Of a stretch of DNA of 64,000 bases, positions 32,560-45,380 are shown piece by piece; positions within the stretch are counted from its first letter, which is position 1; each line of letters begins with the position of its first letter. A model generated the notes under the pieces. The model had not been told where the DNA came from and searched no databases. It saw only the letters and a program-made list of their open reading frames with translations. A program made the translations under genes and the position numbers. This stretch comes from Sphagnum compactum (Eukaryota; Bryophyta; Sphagnopsida; Sphagnales): positions 15,116,855 to 15,180,854 of the forward strand of contig OZ234501.1 in NCBI GenBank assembly GCA_965153455.1. The letters run 5' to 3'.

Positions 32560-34420
32560 ACCAGTCATGCAGTCCAGTGACTGGGACGCATGACTGGGAC
32601 CTGATCAGTGCCAAAGAAAAGAAAAAGAAAGATTCATGGGCTGCTTATGATCGGTACTGACTGGTGCAGGGACGTTTCATTGCACTGTCATGACGTCTTT
32701 CCAGGTACAATCCTTCCGACAGAGTGACGCAAACAAATTATACTTTTGGTCCCATCGCTAGTGCGTGCAGGAGACTATGATGCCCTCCTCTCAAATGAAG
32801 CAAGTAAAGTCCGCATCCACATGCAAAAGTACTGTATAGCTAGACGGCTAAATGACAGGTGCAACGTAACCAGAGCTTTTGAGGACGTGTTGCAACAGAT
32901 CATTATCAGCTCACGGATGGGTGCCCATCATGCACAATTGAAATAAGGCAAGTGTGTGATCAAGTTTCTTGCCGCCCAGGCTCCTCATGTGACTCCTATC
33001 ATGAAGTAAGATCTTTTGATCAGTGGAAAGAAAGTCTAGCTCATGGAAAAAAGTCTTGCTTGTGACTTGCAGTAGACTGGTAGGTTTTGATCTGCAGAAC
33101 ATCAAAGCAAGAATTATGAATGCGTGCATATTGTAGTGTAAATATGTTGTTACAGTAAATGTGGAATAGTTTTGCAGCAATTTAATCCACATCTACCATT
33201 AGTAATCAATATCGAGTTCATTAAAGAACTCTTATTGATTCTCCTTGTGTGTCTAGAATTCCTCATGGTTGGCCTTCACCATCACAATCATTATTTCTCA
33301 CTCACATTGTTTAATAGTTTTATTAGTCAATTCTCTAAAAGTTTGTTCTCCTCTTGTGGTTGAAGAGGTTTAAGCATAACATAGGTTAACCTCTATGCAA
33401 AGGTGGTTATTGCTACTTTTAGTGGTGAATGATTATAATCCTCAAGTCATGATTTTTTGTTTGTGAGATTTTTCTATTCTCCTTTTTTGAACTTCAACAT
33501 GTTTTTTTTTAGGTTGCTTGCAATTCTATTCAAGCTTTTCAATCTTTCTACTTCTTTTTCCACCCATGTTTGTTATCTTTACCTTTTTCATAAATTTCTT
33601 TGAACACGTTTTTTCTATGACATTACATAGTTATAAAAAAAGTTCGTGGTAGGAATCCACATGTTTTAAGTTGCCTTACAAAATTTGGTTTTTTTGCGTA
33701 AGGTTTGTAGGAAAACACATGGTGCACTTCAAAAGTTGTTTAGACAACCACAACTTCTACAATTCATAGTTTAGGGTTTAGGACTTAGGTAAGCATGCAA
33801 GTGTTTTCCTTTTTGTTTTCTGCTTCGAGCACAATAATGTTCTATGCATGTCCATATATCCCAATAAGTCACATTACTTTGAATCATTTTGAGTTTAAAC
33901 TTGTAGGTCCATGACGAAAAGGAAAGATTGTAGATCCTTAGACAATGGTTATAAATCCTTGGATAATTATCTAGGTTTAAGATGTTAGAGGCAATTACAT
34001 GTTACTATTGTCGTTGCAAAGGTTTGAAAAGTAAGAAAATGAACACACTTGAATAATATGGGTACTGATGGGCTTTGCAAATTTCATGGAGTGAATTATA
34101 CAAGTAACTAAGAAAGATTTTCACTCAAGTTGCACTAAATAAGTAATATTTGAAATTGGGAAGTATGCAGCACTCCAAGCCAAGTCAAATCATTGTGGAA
34201 TTGCAATGTCACCGTGTTTCTTTGCGAATTTTTTTTTGCTGCAATTTGACATAGTCCATATCATCAATTTGAGCTTGGAGGGAAGAAACAAATTACTTGA
34301 AACATCTGTAGTTAACTTGTATAACATATTTGGTGTTGCATATGCAATAATTGGAATATAACTGTAAATTACATTTGCGATAACTATTCTTCAGGTCTAT
34401 TAAATTGCACTAAGCTAATC
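32560..34420. other. Promoter side of thaumatin-like gene, then AT-rich DNA
   Basis: The first 400 bp or so are more GC-balanced than the rest and probably upstream regulatory DNA (several TGACG/CGTCA and TGACT words near 32,560-32,730, of the kind bound by bZIP/TGA and WRKY factors). From 33,200 on the sequence is AT-rich with small, unconvincing open frames. Confidence 0.35.
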
Positions 34421-34427
34421 ACCCAAT

Positions 34428-34800
34428 GTGTTTTGCAATTTGGGCAGGATTTTTTCTAAAAGCTCAATAAACATGATCATCAAAGGCTTCATCTGGAGTG
34501 AACATGGTTTAAGTAAGAATGTGTCTTTATCTTCTTTACCTTATGGCATATGCATACATATGTGTTCTAAATGTTTATGTCTCCCACATTCAGTCCCATT
34601 AGTTGACATGGCTATGAATATATAACGCAGATATAGTTTGCATATATTGCAAGAACTTTGTTACTTGATCGTAGAAGCTTTTTGTAAAGGGTTTGTACAT
34701 AAGACAAGATGGATTTTAATCATCGTACATATAATCAATTCAATGATAAACAACAAGTAGATGTTCAAAATGATGTATGTATGTTGGTCTAGTATTGGAT
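34428..34800 (+). other. Short unassigned open frame region
   Basis: A 65-codon frame (34,428-34,625) with many Cys and Ser residues and no recognised domain. Probably not a gene. Confidence 0.2.
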
Positions 34801-34829
34801 TTTTTTAACACTTCATTAATTGCTTTTGC

Positions 34830-35220
34830 TTCAAGTTGGGTAAATGACGGTATGCTAGAAAATTCACATGAAGGCCATGAGTATAAATGGGGGACCAGGT
34901 TATCAGAATATTTGCCTAATGATCTGTTAATAAACTACGTCTGGCCACGCATATGCAAAATCACACCATTGTTGCATTGATTTGAAGTATTTTGTAATAT
35001 GCATGCCATTAACAAGGCTTGGAAAAGCTTAATAGATAACAGCAATGATTGGGACAACTTCGTATGGACAGCCCTTGAAGCATCGACCTTTGATCAACAA
35101 ACTTTGGATGAAAGGCATAAATAATCTTATGGCAACAATTGTTCTAAGGATGAGTACTATGATTGTGATGAGTCACCTAAGTTGACAAATAAAACCCAAC
35201 AAAGGAAGGTTATAGAGGCA
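34830..35220 (+). pseudogene. F-box-like coding scrap
   Basis: The plus-strand peptide reads LSEYLPNDLLINYVWPRIC, then after a stop and about 20 codons HAINKAWKSLIDNSNDWDNF and ASTFDQQTLDERHK. LPxDLLxxxxWPR followed by an (L/I)xxVxKAWK-type block resembles the start of an F-box motif, as seen in proteins carried by some plant transposon families. A stop at about 34,979 breaks it. Assignment is tentative. Confidence 0.28.
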
Positions 35221-36045
35221 TGCATTCTACTTAGTTTCAGGGTTTTGAATTAAGGGTAAATGCCTTGGACTTTGGGGAAATGTTGGCTTCTAGATTTAAT
35301 AGCAAAATAAATTATTTGTGTATATCATTTTTTGCTTGGATTTTAGAAGTGTTTAGGGTGTTCATTGTTCTTCAAATTAAGCTATTGAATTTGCTTTAAT
35401 TTAATGGTTTCCTGTTATGATTAGTTCATGCATATGTTTGGTGCAATGTATGAAACATAAAGGACATCAAGACTACATTTGGACAAACCTCTTGGGGGAG
35501 CAACAAAACATAAATGAGGGATTTCTTCAACTTGCTTCAAATTTTTGACACTAGTAAATGGAATCTATTGATTAACAACCCTACAGTCATTCATTTTGCA
35601 AATGTTTAGAAATTGAGAATAGTCCACTCAAAATTGTTAAAGTTCAATAGTATTGATTTGTTGCTTCATTTTGTTCCATGGATGGTCATGTTTTGTATCT
35701 GAGTTATGGAATGTTTTAGATTCAAAATGGTGTGTGACTCTTTTTGCTACTCATTTAGGATAAGTAGGTAACACATAGAGTCATTGTCAAACCCTTGCCA
35801 ACCCATAGGTTTAGGAACTTAAATCATTTTTTAAACTACCAAAAAGTCCTTGGTTAAGGTTTAGGGTTGTTGGGAGTCCTCGTTCATCACCTAAGAATGT
35901 TGGTTAACCATTAGGTGTCCTTCCCAAGTGCCTAAAATAATGTTGACAATTGAGCTAAGGTCCTAAATAAATAACAATGGCTCCTTTTTTGGTACTAATA
36001 ATGTTTGATAACCACTTGTTATCATCAAGTGAGGAGGGAGAGTAC
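35221..36045. other. AT-rich spacer
   Basis: No gene recognised. A short GGTTTAGGGTTG word occurs near 35,858 but is not a repeat array. Confidence 0.5.
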
Positions 36046-36385
36046 TTGGAAAGCAATGAAAGTGTTTGAATAGTAATGGGGATGGTTGGAAAACAAGTTG
36101 GGAGAATGGTTGGAAAGCAATGGGAGTGGTTGGAAGGCAACTAGTGAGAGTGGTTGGACATGAAGGAAAGTAGTTGGATAGTAGGGAGAAAGGTTGGATA
36201 GGAGGGAAAGTAGTTGGATAGTAGGGAGAGTGGTTGGATAGGGGATGGGGAAAATAGTTGGATAACTGGGAGAGTGGTTGGAAAGCATGACAGTGGTTAG
36301 GCAGCAAGCAAAATGGTTGGAAAATACTACTTGAGTGGTTGGACAACAAGGAGAATGGTTGAAAAGTAAAGATAGTGGTTAGAAA
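36046..36385. repeat. G-rich minisatellite (unit about 20 bp)
   Basis: About 17 degenerate units of GTGGTTGGATAGNAGGGAGA type, with variants GGTTGGAAAGCAATGGGAG and GGTTGGACAACAAGGAGAA. The plus strand is almost free of cytosine. The overlapping minus-strand open frames rich in Ser, Pro, Thr and Asn are repeat artefacts. Confidence 0.85.
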
Positions 36386-37535
36386 GTGCTAACTATTGTA
36401 CTAAATAAGCAATTTAAGCAAGGTGGCTATTTAACATGTAAGGTTTTGGTAAACACCAAAGACACTTGGGAAGGACTATGAGGCAAAGTTGAAGATTGAC
36501 TATGTTGACCAAGCATTGTATAGGTCAAACTTAAGTGTTTGTGGCAGATACTAACTATGTTAATCAAACATTATATATTATATATCATGTGCATTTAGTC
36601 CCATTGATTATTTGAGACTCATGTTTGTTTTATAATGTCTTTTTGATAGCTTGTTGGATGCAAAGTGCTATGGGGGGATTTTGGACATTTAGTGAAGAAG
36701 GAGCTTTAGGAAAAAGGACAAGAATGTCGGGTTTGCAATTCAAGTTATAAACAATTTTAGGTCCATCCACCCCTTTTTGGTAGTCCTTTGCTTAGTTTAA
36801 TTGAGATGGTAATCACTCTGGATTTGTTTCCATTTGATAAGCAAAATTTCCTGGAACTTTTAGTTTTTTCACAATTTGCCTAGAATTCTTATCATTTAAC
36901 AACACATGAAAACAAATACAAGACTTTGAATGCATAAACATTATTCCTACATGACTCTCAAGTAGATTCTCATTGTAAGTTTTCCATGAAGGGCCATTTG
37001 TTTGTTGCTCTTAATGTTTAAACAACTTTCTGTCTAGTTACATGTAATTTGACTCATGTTCTATGTTTACAAATTAAATGTAGATAAGGTATTCAATTTA
37101 TACATTGATGGCCAATTTAATATACAATGTTCGGGATTATAAACACTGGACATTCTGCAAGTGATAAGAAATTTGTGCCTTATCACATTTTCACAAGGAG
37201 AATTCCATTCTAAGTGTGCACCATAAGTGATCAACATCCTTGTAAGTTTTTTATTTTCCTTTATGTTGTTTTTGTAATTCTTGCACTAAGTGTAAATAAT
37301 GGGTACTAAGAAACCACTAAATAGTCCTAGATGAACATTCTTATTGGTTTGGCAATACCAATGACTACTAGGTAAGGACTAGGAGTGGGTAATAGGTCCT
37401 TTGTAAGCACACCTAAGGCGCTACATAACCACCAAGTAATAACAATAGTAAGCACCTTGACAGGGTCTATGAATACCTATTAATATGATCTAGTTGAATC
37501 ATATTGCATTGTAATGAATTTCATTTAGTTCATGT
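36386..37535. other. AT-rich spacer
   Basis: No gene, RNA or clear element recognised. Confidence 0.5.
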
Positions 37536-37539
37536 TTGT

Positions 37540-40500
37540 CATTATAGGGCAATCATGCGTAAAGAACCAAAGTTTGAAAAGGTTTCAAAGGATGCCCCTT
37601 TGGCTATTGGTAGACATTAAAAAACGATATATATTTTTTCAACTATCTGATGGCTAAATGGTTCTGGTCTAGATCCAAAGTATGACCTAGAAAATGAACA
37701 TGTTACTGTGGAAGAATGCATTGCTACATTTGGGGAGAACTAGGAAATAAAAGATCAAGTCCCCTGGCTTGAGGTTGCAAGACAAGGCAGGTATGAAAGA
37801 TATTATTAAAGGGCAAACTTTTGTTACTAAAGGTAGTTGAATCTATCGCAAAGGAGAAGATGCACATGGATGAGGTAAAAGGCATTGGGCGACTAACATC
37901 AGGGAAGAAAAATGAAACAATAAACATATTAGATAATGGTGGGAGCATGCTTCCCAATTTATAGGTTGGGCGATCATAAATGCCAACATCAAAACCAAGT
38001 TTGGATGATGGCTTTTGTACTGTTCTTGAAGATGACATGGGGTAATCATCCTATATGATGAGTAAGTGCCCTAATGGAGTGTCACCTAAAGACATCTAAA
38101 AAGTTATTGAACTCCTAGAATTGAAAAAGGAGTTGTGTATTATGTGTATATGTTCAAGATCAAGTCATTGAAAGTGGATGAAACCACTACATCCAACAAA
38201 TTATTGGGCATCAAATTCAACTTTGATGACAAGAAGAAACTTGCAATGGAAGAAGTTAAGATAGGAGTAAGAGAGGTTGAGCAAGTCTTAGCAAAAGCCA
38301 AGAAACAAGGACTACATTCTAGTGATGTTGTACGCCATCCAATGCCTTTTTTCCTCTTTAATTGCAACCTAGAAACAATTACACAAGGGCTATGTGGAAT
38401 TAGATGGTTGTTGTAAAATCCTTGTACATTGTGGAAGCATTTACATGCATGTAGTTAGGGGTGCATATACATGCCACATGCATTAACATGAAGTTTGTGG
38501 CACTCAAGTAGACGTGGGATTGTTGAATACGTGTTAGGAGCAAAGATTGGAAATCAAGCAAATGATCTTGGAGGACGAAGTCAAACAAGCCACCATGGAA
38601 AAAGTGACATACAACGATGCACAAATGGAGGTTGTCAACCTCCAAAATAATGTTGTTGTACCAAATTTGGAGTTAACAGACTTGGAAAAGGAGGTAGCAA
38701 TCTCACAAAAATTTCTACAAATGTAAAAAGGTGAGGCATGTCATTTTGGCCTAAACCTATCATACATCTTGATAGGCCCCATGGTGATGATCCCAATATG
38801 ATTATCATCAACAAATGTGGTATATGTTGGCAATGGTACCATTTTTCTTATGTTGTTGTGACTAATTGCCTACATACTTACCACCTAGCATGTCTTGGGA
38901 GCACTTGAAGACCAACAACGTATGCAAGGGTTGTATTCAAATACTACACCCTAATTGGTGGTCTAGATGGGGCTTCAGAGACCTTGACCAAGACCTAACT
39001 TTTCTAGCACAAGAGATGGGTCTAGAAGAAGAACAAGTTCGGCTATTGAATGAAATGAAGGAGACTACAAGGGTCAATGTGCATGACTTTCCATGTTAGT
39101 ACTTGATTTATGACAACAATTTATTTGCACATTGGCAAAGCCACATGTTTGATTGTATCATACTAAATTAAATGTGGCAAACTATTTTTTTCTTATTTAA
39201 AATCAATGTTAAATGCTTGATTGTAGGAGAAGAGTTGGAAACAAAACATAAGCTAATTGGACTTGGATCAATTTCAAATGAAGAAAGAAGGTTCACTATT
39301 GTGGGCACCATTTTAAGCAGGCCAATCAACAGTATTTATGATAAGGAGCACAGTCCTTGTAATACAACATTGTCATGCCCAATGCCACATTTGCAACAAC
39401 TTTTTACAACATCTACAAAATACCACACACCTAATGACACCATGAACCTTTCTGGCAAGTTGACTTCAATGGTCCAAGTTGAAGAGGACGTGGTAGACCT
39501 AAATGAATGGGGAAACAAGTATGTCAAGAGCCTAGCTACAAACCACATCTCATGTTCCACTCCTAGGAAGGAGGATGAGGTTCCTTCTATAGCAACTAAA
39601 CACAATGCTAGTAAATTGCTTTGCATGTATATCCAAGTGTTGTTTTGTAGTTTCGTTTTCTTATTGGGTTGTTTTGCGTTATGTCACTTTTCATAATAGT
39701 TTCAAGGACTTAATTGGATAGTTGTGAACATGATTTTGTAATTTACCTATCCAATATGTGACAATTATAAATTCAACCCATGGAAAACGGCTCAACAAAA
39801 CAAACTCTCTAGCAGTTGTCCAAGGTATATTAATTGCACTTTAACTATGTTGCTATAATTGTTGTTTAGTTCTATACACATGATGTGGGCTTCTGTGTTC
39901 AATACTAATGTTTAAACGAAAATCACATGACATTTAAAAGAAAATCTTCTATATGTATAAGTTAGTTCACGTGTCTATGTGTGTGATATAGTTCAAAAAA
40001 CAAAGGATAAAAAGTAACTGCCTACTTGCCCAAAATGGTAGGCTTATAGCAAGTAATTTACATGGTAACCAGTTTTATTCTATCACTAGACATTTTATTG
40101 TAATGTTGGCTTGCCCAGAATTTACCTCCAAAAAGGGAACAACATTGGATGCAACCCTAGGCTGCAACCCATTTAAAGACTTTTTAGCTAAATCACACAA
40201 AGGCACCCCAACCAAGGAGAAGGGGACACCATAAAGGAATAGGGGCATCCAAACCCATGACAAGGTTGTTGAAGCAAAGGACAACCCAATGGTGGGGAAG
40301 GAACCCCAAGCACTTAAAGACACACCAATAAAGGATAAAGCACCTTGACCACACAAGGGCAGTGCATTGAAGGAGAAAGAACATGAAGCAAATAAAGGTA
40401 GCCCTATGAAGGAGACATAGCACCACTAAACAAAGGCAGCCCAACAAGGGAAAACCTAGTGCCCCAAACATTCATAGTTCGACCCCCATTGAAAAAATGG

Positions 40501-40850
40501 CCAACACAACAACCATGGACAGCCTAACCAAGGTGAAAGCATTGGTGGAAATAGCACAACACACCCCATCAAAGGATAATAAATGAAAAACACTCAAGCG
40601 CAAGGCACCCAAGCAACCGACTTTGATCAAACTTGTTGGGCCCATTAAAGATGAACATCCAGCAAATAAGACAAAGATTCGGGATGTTATCCCATATGTA
40701 TTGCCTATCAAAAGCCCTAATGACAAACCTCACTCAGGCGGAGGATTAAATTCTAATGGATCAAAACTTGATGCATCAGATTTTGATGACAGATCAAATG
40801 GCAAACCATTGTCCATGTTGCTCCAAAGGTAGCTGCAAAGGTGCAAGAAT
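37540..40850 (+). pseudogene. Decayed multi-exon coding relic with zinc-finger-like block
   Basis: Plus-strand coding-like patches run through this interval: KEPKFEKVSKDAPLAIGRH (about 37,560), GLDPKYDLENEHVTVEECIA (about 37,668-37,730) and KLAMEEVKIGVREVEQVLAK (38,245-38,304). A Cys/His block follows when two frames are combined at about 38,868-38,990: LHTYHLACLG, then HLKTNNVCKGC and LHPNWWSRWGF, resembling C-x-H-x-YH-x2-C ... C-x2-C zinc fingers. Further frames lie at 39,223-39,660 (GEELETKHKLIGLGSI) and 40,620-40,832 (LIKLVGPIKDEHPANK). Lys/Pro/Thr-rich patches lie between 40,180 and 40,460. I cannot name the family. The pattern suggests a transposon-borne protein similar in age to the other relics. 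Confidence 0.35.
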
Positions 40851-41459
40851 AGTCAAAGGAACGTAAGGAATACAAAAATGTTAGTACTATTTTTAGAGGT
40901 GTATTGATTCGTGGCAGTAGTGTGAAAAGTTGAGATTGTTTCTTCATCATAGCCCAATTTGAATGTATAATTTTGAATGTACGTTTTTGTATAATTAGCA
41001 ATGGAAATCCATAAAGAAATGCAAACCACTTGCATTTTGTATATCAATGTACATCTAATTTTGTAGGATACTTATGCATAGTTTGCATTTTAGAACTAAA
41101 TAACACAACACCACATTTTGGGTTTTGCAACTGGCCTTTACAACTACATTCTAATAAAAAAGGACATATATGTGACTAGAAACTAGTGAATTGCCAAACC
41201 CATGTTGTTTCACTCATTTAGTTGCAAAGGATGCTCAATTCCAAAACCTAGTTGTTTTAACAACTAAGATTTTTTAATTTTCTTATAATAATGAAATTCC
41301 AAATCATCATTAACCTTGGTATGACATGTAAAGTGCATGCCATCTCAACTAAATCATTTTATTCAACTAAGTGTCACAAAAGACGCCTTGATGGATGGAT
41401 GACATGTGTCAAAAGTCTATAAATTCACATTATGAGTCATTGCACATGACCAAAAGTCA

Positions 41460-42260
41460 ACCTAATTTAGCCCATGTAGTTAGCATAACCAAAAGTCAAC
41501 CTAGCTAGGCTAGTACCTATGCTAAGCAATCTAAGCTACCTAACATAAGCTAGGTGTCCTAGATTAAAAACAAACATTGGACTCCTAGCCCAAGAAGTCT
41601 AAACTAGGTTATTTAACTTAAGTCAAGTGGCCTAGGTATCGTAGGTTGCAAGAGTGAGGATTGAACCCTTCACCTTCACTTTGGGTTTCAAGTCCTCATC
41701 CATTGCACTACCACATTTTTTTATAATAGTCATATTTAACACAAAGTTATAAAACTCAAAATGTTTAACCTTGAATTAACCTTGGCCACCCTAGGTTGAC
41801 TTATGTTGACTTAGGTCAACCTACCTATTACCTACCAACCTAGCCTAGACTTAAACCTCCCTAGGTTGACTTAAAATGAACTAATTTATCAACCTGCATA
41901 TTATTTACTAACTTAGCTTAGGTTAACCTAGGCATTCTTAGGTTAAAAAAAACCTAGGATAATTATGTTGCATCATAATCACATCTAGTTACACAAACTT
42001 GAAATGGTTACAAACTTAATAAAATATTTTAAAGTGAGGCTACCTAGGTTGACTTGGCAAAAAATTTAAAGCTAAGAACTTGAACAAGCCTACTTAAGTT
42101 AACCTATAAGTAGGGTAACCTATTATAGGTATATCTAAACATACTAGATGTAGTAAATTTCTTATTTTTAGTTAAGTAACTTACAAGGTAGCATATATTA
42201 TGAAGTAGGTTTTTATTAAATAGCTTACATACATAGGTTAACTTAATAAGTATGTTAACC
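41460..42260. repeat. CCTAGGTTRAC-rich low-complexity region
   Basis: Dense, irregular repetition of CTAGGTTGAC, GTCAACCTA, CCTAGGTTA and TAGCTTAGG words in both orientations. No fixed unit length. Similar TAGG/CCTA richness follows the SINE-like head at 6,010, hinting that this is SINE-tail-derived DNA. Confidence 0.6.
41650..41720 (-). mobile_element. tRNA-related SINE head, second copy
   Basis: On the minus strand GTAGTGCAATGGATGAGGAC (A-box position) is followed about 20-25 nt later by GGGTTCAATCC (41,658-41,668, B-box). Arrangement and spacing match the unit at 6,010-6,082, and TAGG-rich DNA follows in the same relative position. Confidence 0.5.
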
Positions 42261-43427
42261 TAAGCTAGCATGTTAAGTAGTTAAAAAATCAAGGAGTTAT
42301 GTGTCACATTTTTCAAAACAACTATTAATATTGTAGTCATAATTACAAATTAACAATAGATTATTTAGTACACATACACATGCATGTAAATTCATGACTT
42401 CAAAAACCTCATTGCACACAAAACATTATGGCATGCCATGACAAATATTGGTGCCATAAATTCAAAACACAGAACCTTACGGTGTCATAAAAAAATCATG
42501 GATTGCCATGAAAATCTATGACACCTTATTGCCAAATGGCATGCCATGTTATCATCACATGGAAGACTAAGTCGTTATTAATCGCAAAGGACAAATATTT
42601 TCAACTAACTATAAATAAGATTAATTCATCAAATTAATGACATGAATCATGATGTTGACAAATAGGACCACATCATCTTATTGGCATATAACATGCCATG
42701 TCATCATCATGGGAGATTGAGTCGTTATTAATCACAAAGGTGGATGTGGTTCTTGCAACTAACTAGCTATAGTTGCAAAACCATGACATCACATGACATC
42801 TCAATGGCCTTTGCAACTACACAATGATTTTTGTGACTAAGTAATTACAATTATAGTTGAAAAGGACAATAGTCATTTCTTTGACTGGTTTAAAAACCCA
42901 TAATGTGTTGTTGATGTAGATTCTAAATTCACAAATTGGCATCCATTAGCTTGGGCCAATAACAAAACCTATAAAAATAATTGGCATATAAATCTAATGA
43001 ACTCTTGCCACATGGCATGTATCCCAAAAAGGAGAGATTATAAATTATCCTTAATAAAGACAGTTAATGTCACAAGTCATGAGGTGTTGCAACTACTAAT
43101 CAACTTTGTTGCCACACATGCGATGTCAACATCACTAGATTAAAAGTCGTTATTATACACCAACAGTTGCAAAAACTAATAAAAAAATTATTACCTAATT
43201 TTGGACAATTCAAATTATATTAAAAATTATTTTAAATTTTTTGATACTTGTGCAAAAACCATCAAGTCGTGATATTGATTATAGTTGCAAAACCATAATG
43301 CCAAGTAGCACCACAATGTCCTCTGCAACTAAGTAGTCATTAATGTGACTATGTAGTTATAATTGTAGTCGGAAAAAACACTAGTTGTTTTGTTAACTAG
43401 TTGTAAAACTCAAGATGTATTTTAGTG

Positions 43428-44560
43428 TAAGAGAAAAACCCTATTATGAATTCTTCTACTAAACTATGCCCAATTTTGTGTACTAGCTTCTATGTGCCAG
43501 TCTTCCAAAATTGTACAAGTGTTCCATAAAAGTTTCATTTTGGGGGGGGGCAATGGATTTAGTTCTTTATTGTTTATTTGCAAGTTAGAATGTACACATA
43601 TGTTGTAAGGACATCACTTTCTATAACTTGCAATGGACTTGCATATGTATCATCCATTTTTTATTGAGACACATTCCTACCATAGGTTGATGCACGATCA
43701 AGTGGTTCAATATCAATTGATTTACACTCCCCATAAGTCCATACAAGATTCTTTAAAATGATTCATTTGGACATTGTTGTTACTTTAAAAAATATTATTA
43801 TTCTAATCTTTGAATAATACATGTTCAATCACTCATAAACCTTTTCAAATCTATGTGAAAACTTGTATTTAATGTAGTTAATGTCATTTTTAAACTTGGG
43901 AGTCCTAAAAGGAAAATCCACAAAGTCCATATGAATAATGAGCCATGTAAAACTTTCAAAAACATATGCTTTTGGGACAGAAAAATTGAAAAACAAACAA
44001 AAATTGCAACTCATGTGGACTTATGAAAATATGGTCAACTTTTGACCATTCAAAAGTCCCTAACTATTAAACAATAAAGGTTTTCAAAGAAAAGATTCCT
44101 CATATAAATTTATCATGTTGTATTACATCATATATTGATCCCAATAACAAATTTGGAATGTGAATCAATATTTTTTTTTTCATTTTGTGATGTTCTAGTC
44201 AAATGACTAGTCCATATTTTTCGATTTTAAAAGTTCATTACTACTAACAAATGAGTTTTTATTTAATAAATAACCAAATATTTTTCTTCATAATGAAATT
44301 GTTAATTTAAATCTAAGTCGTAATTAGTAAATATAAGGATGTATTAATCACCATATGCATTTGAATAAAGGGTACCTAGAGAAAAAAACATTGTTTCGTC
44401 ACAAAAGTGAACCACTTGATTATGCATCTACCTTGTAATGCATGTACATTAGTTGATATAAAACAAATTGACCTTAAACCCAATGGCCATAAACCCTAAA
44501 CATAACCCTCATGTAGCTAGCTTATAAGTGAACACTCTATTACTTTTCTTATTGGTAATG
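43428..44560. other. AT-rich spacer
   Basis: Includes a run of nine G at 43,542-43,550. No gene recognised. Confidence 0.5.
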
Positions 44561-45380
44561 GGATTTAGTGGTTAGTGTATATTTTGGGAAATTTTACCAA
44601 TTGATGTTGATAGGATTCACACCTATGGATGTTCAACAATGGTTGGGAGTAAAGGAATGCACTAGGTGCGTTTGAATATCCTTTTGCAGTCGTTATTCAA
44701 AGTTCAAACTTACTATTGATTGCCATGATTCATGCCCTCAAGTACCTCCATTGATTATGCATGCCATGTGTGCCTAGGTCAAAAATATTTCTAGCCGAGA
44801 TTCCACACTCTTCCAATCTCAACACTTATCATGTTTTTGTGATGTATATTAGGGCACAAATAGTTGGGGAGAGTGTAAGCAAAAGTTACTAGTTCCATCA
44901 TGGTAGCTAGTTAGACTTAATGTGTTTGATAGGCCTAGAGTATAACAAGCCATGTTGGAAATGGAAGAAGAAACTGAATATGGACCTGGGGGAGAAGATA
45001 TTGATGATGGCATTAATGTTGGTGAAAAGATTGCAGTGCCATGTGAAAGTGAGAATGGAGAATAGTTTTGACTTTTATTTTGTGATAAACCAATGCATAT
45101 TGGGACTAACAAACATACATATTATGACAAAGACAAGGTCATCCATTGGTGATACTATGATTTGATGCGACCAGGGAGCAAGACATATCATTTCAATGAT
45201 AGTGCACAACATGCCTATGTCTACTCCCACATTGTGTGTGCATCAAAGTTTACAATGCCTCCAACATCACACAATGTCAAAGGAATTACCCAACATTTAG
45301 GTTGCCAATTGAGATTCTTCAATTGATTGAAGACTTGAGGCTATTACACAATAATGATTAACTTGTGGGTGTATTTGTTT
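44561..45380 (+). other. Unassigned coding-like patch
   Basis: Plus-strand frames near 44,920-45,165 and 45,150-45,340 (for example the peptide RPGSKTYHFNDSAQHAYVYS in one frame) look faintly coding but are interrupted. A tRNA-like string, TTTAGTGGTTAGTG, lies at about 44,567-44,580. No family recognised. Confidence 0.2.

Larger units (their letters stand above)
41109..43427. mobile_element. Possible CACTA-like non-autonomous element, 2.3 kb
   Basis: The left end reads CACCACATTTTGGGTTTTGC. The right end, read inward, is CACTAAAATACATCTTGAG followed by TTTTACAAC, so the termini are imperfect inverted repeats with a CACTA start on one side. Flanking triplets are CAA and TAA. Both subterminal regions are crowded with short GTTGCAACT / AGTTGCAA and AACTAGT words in both orientations, a CACTA hallmark. 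The interior contains a tRNA-like SINE (41,650-41,720), CCTAGGTTGACTTA-rich DNA (41,460-42,260) and no coding region. Confidence 0.4.

Noticed and set aside
35955-36349. Minus-strand open frames rich in Ser, Pro, Thr and Asn, up to 128 codons
   Set aside because: They are translations of the 36,046-36,385 minisatellite in all three frames, not a gene.
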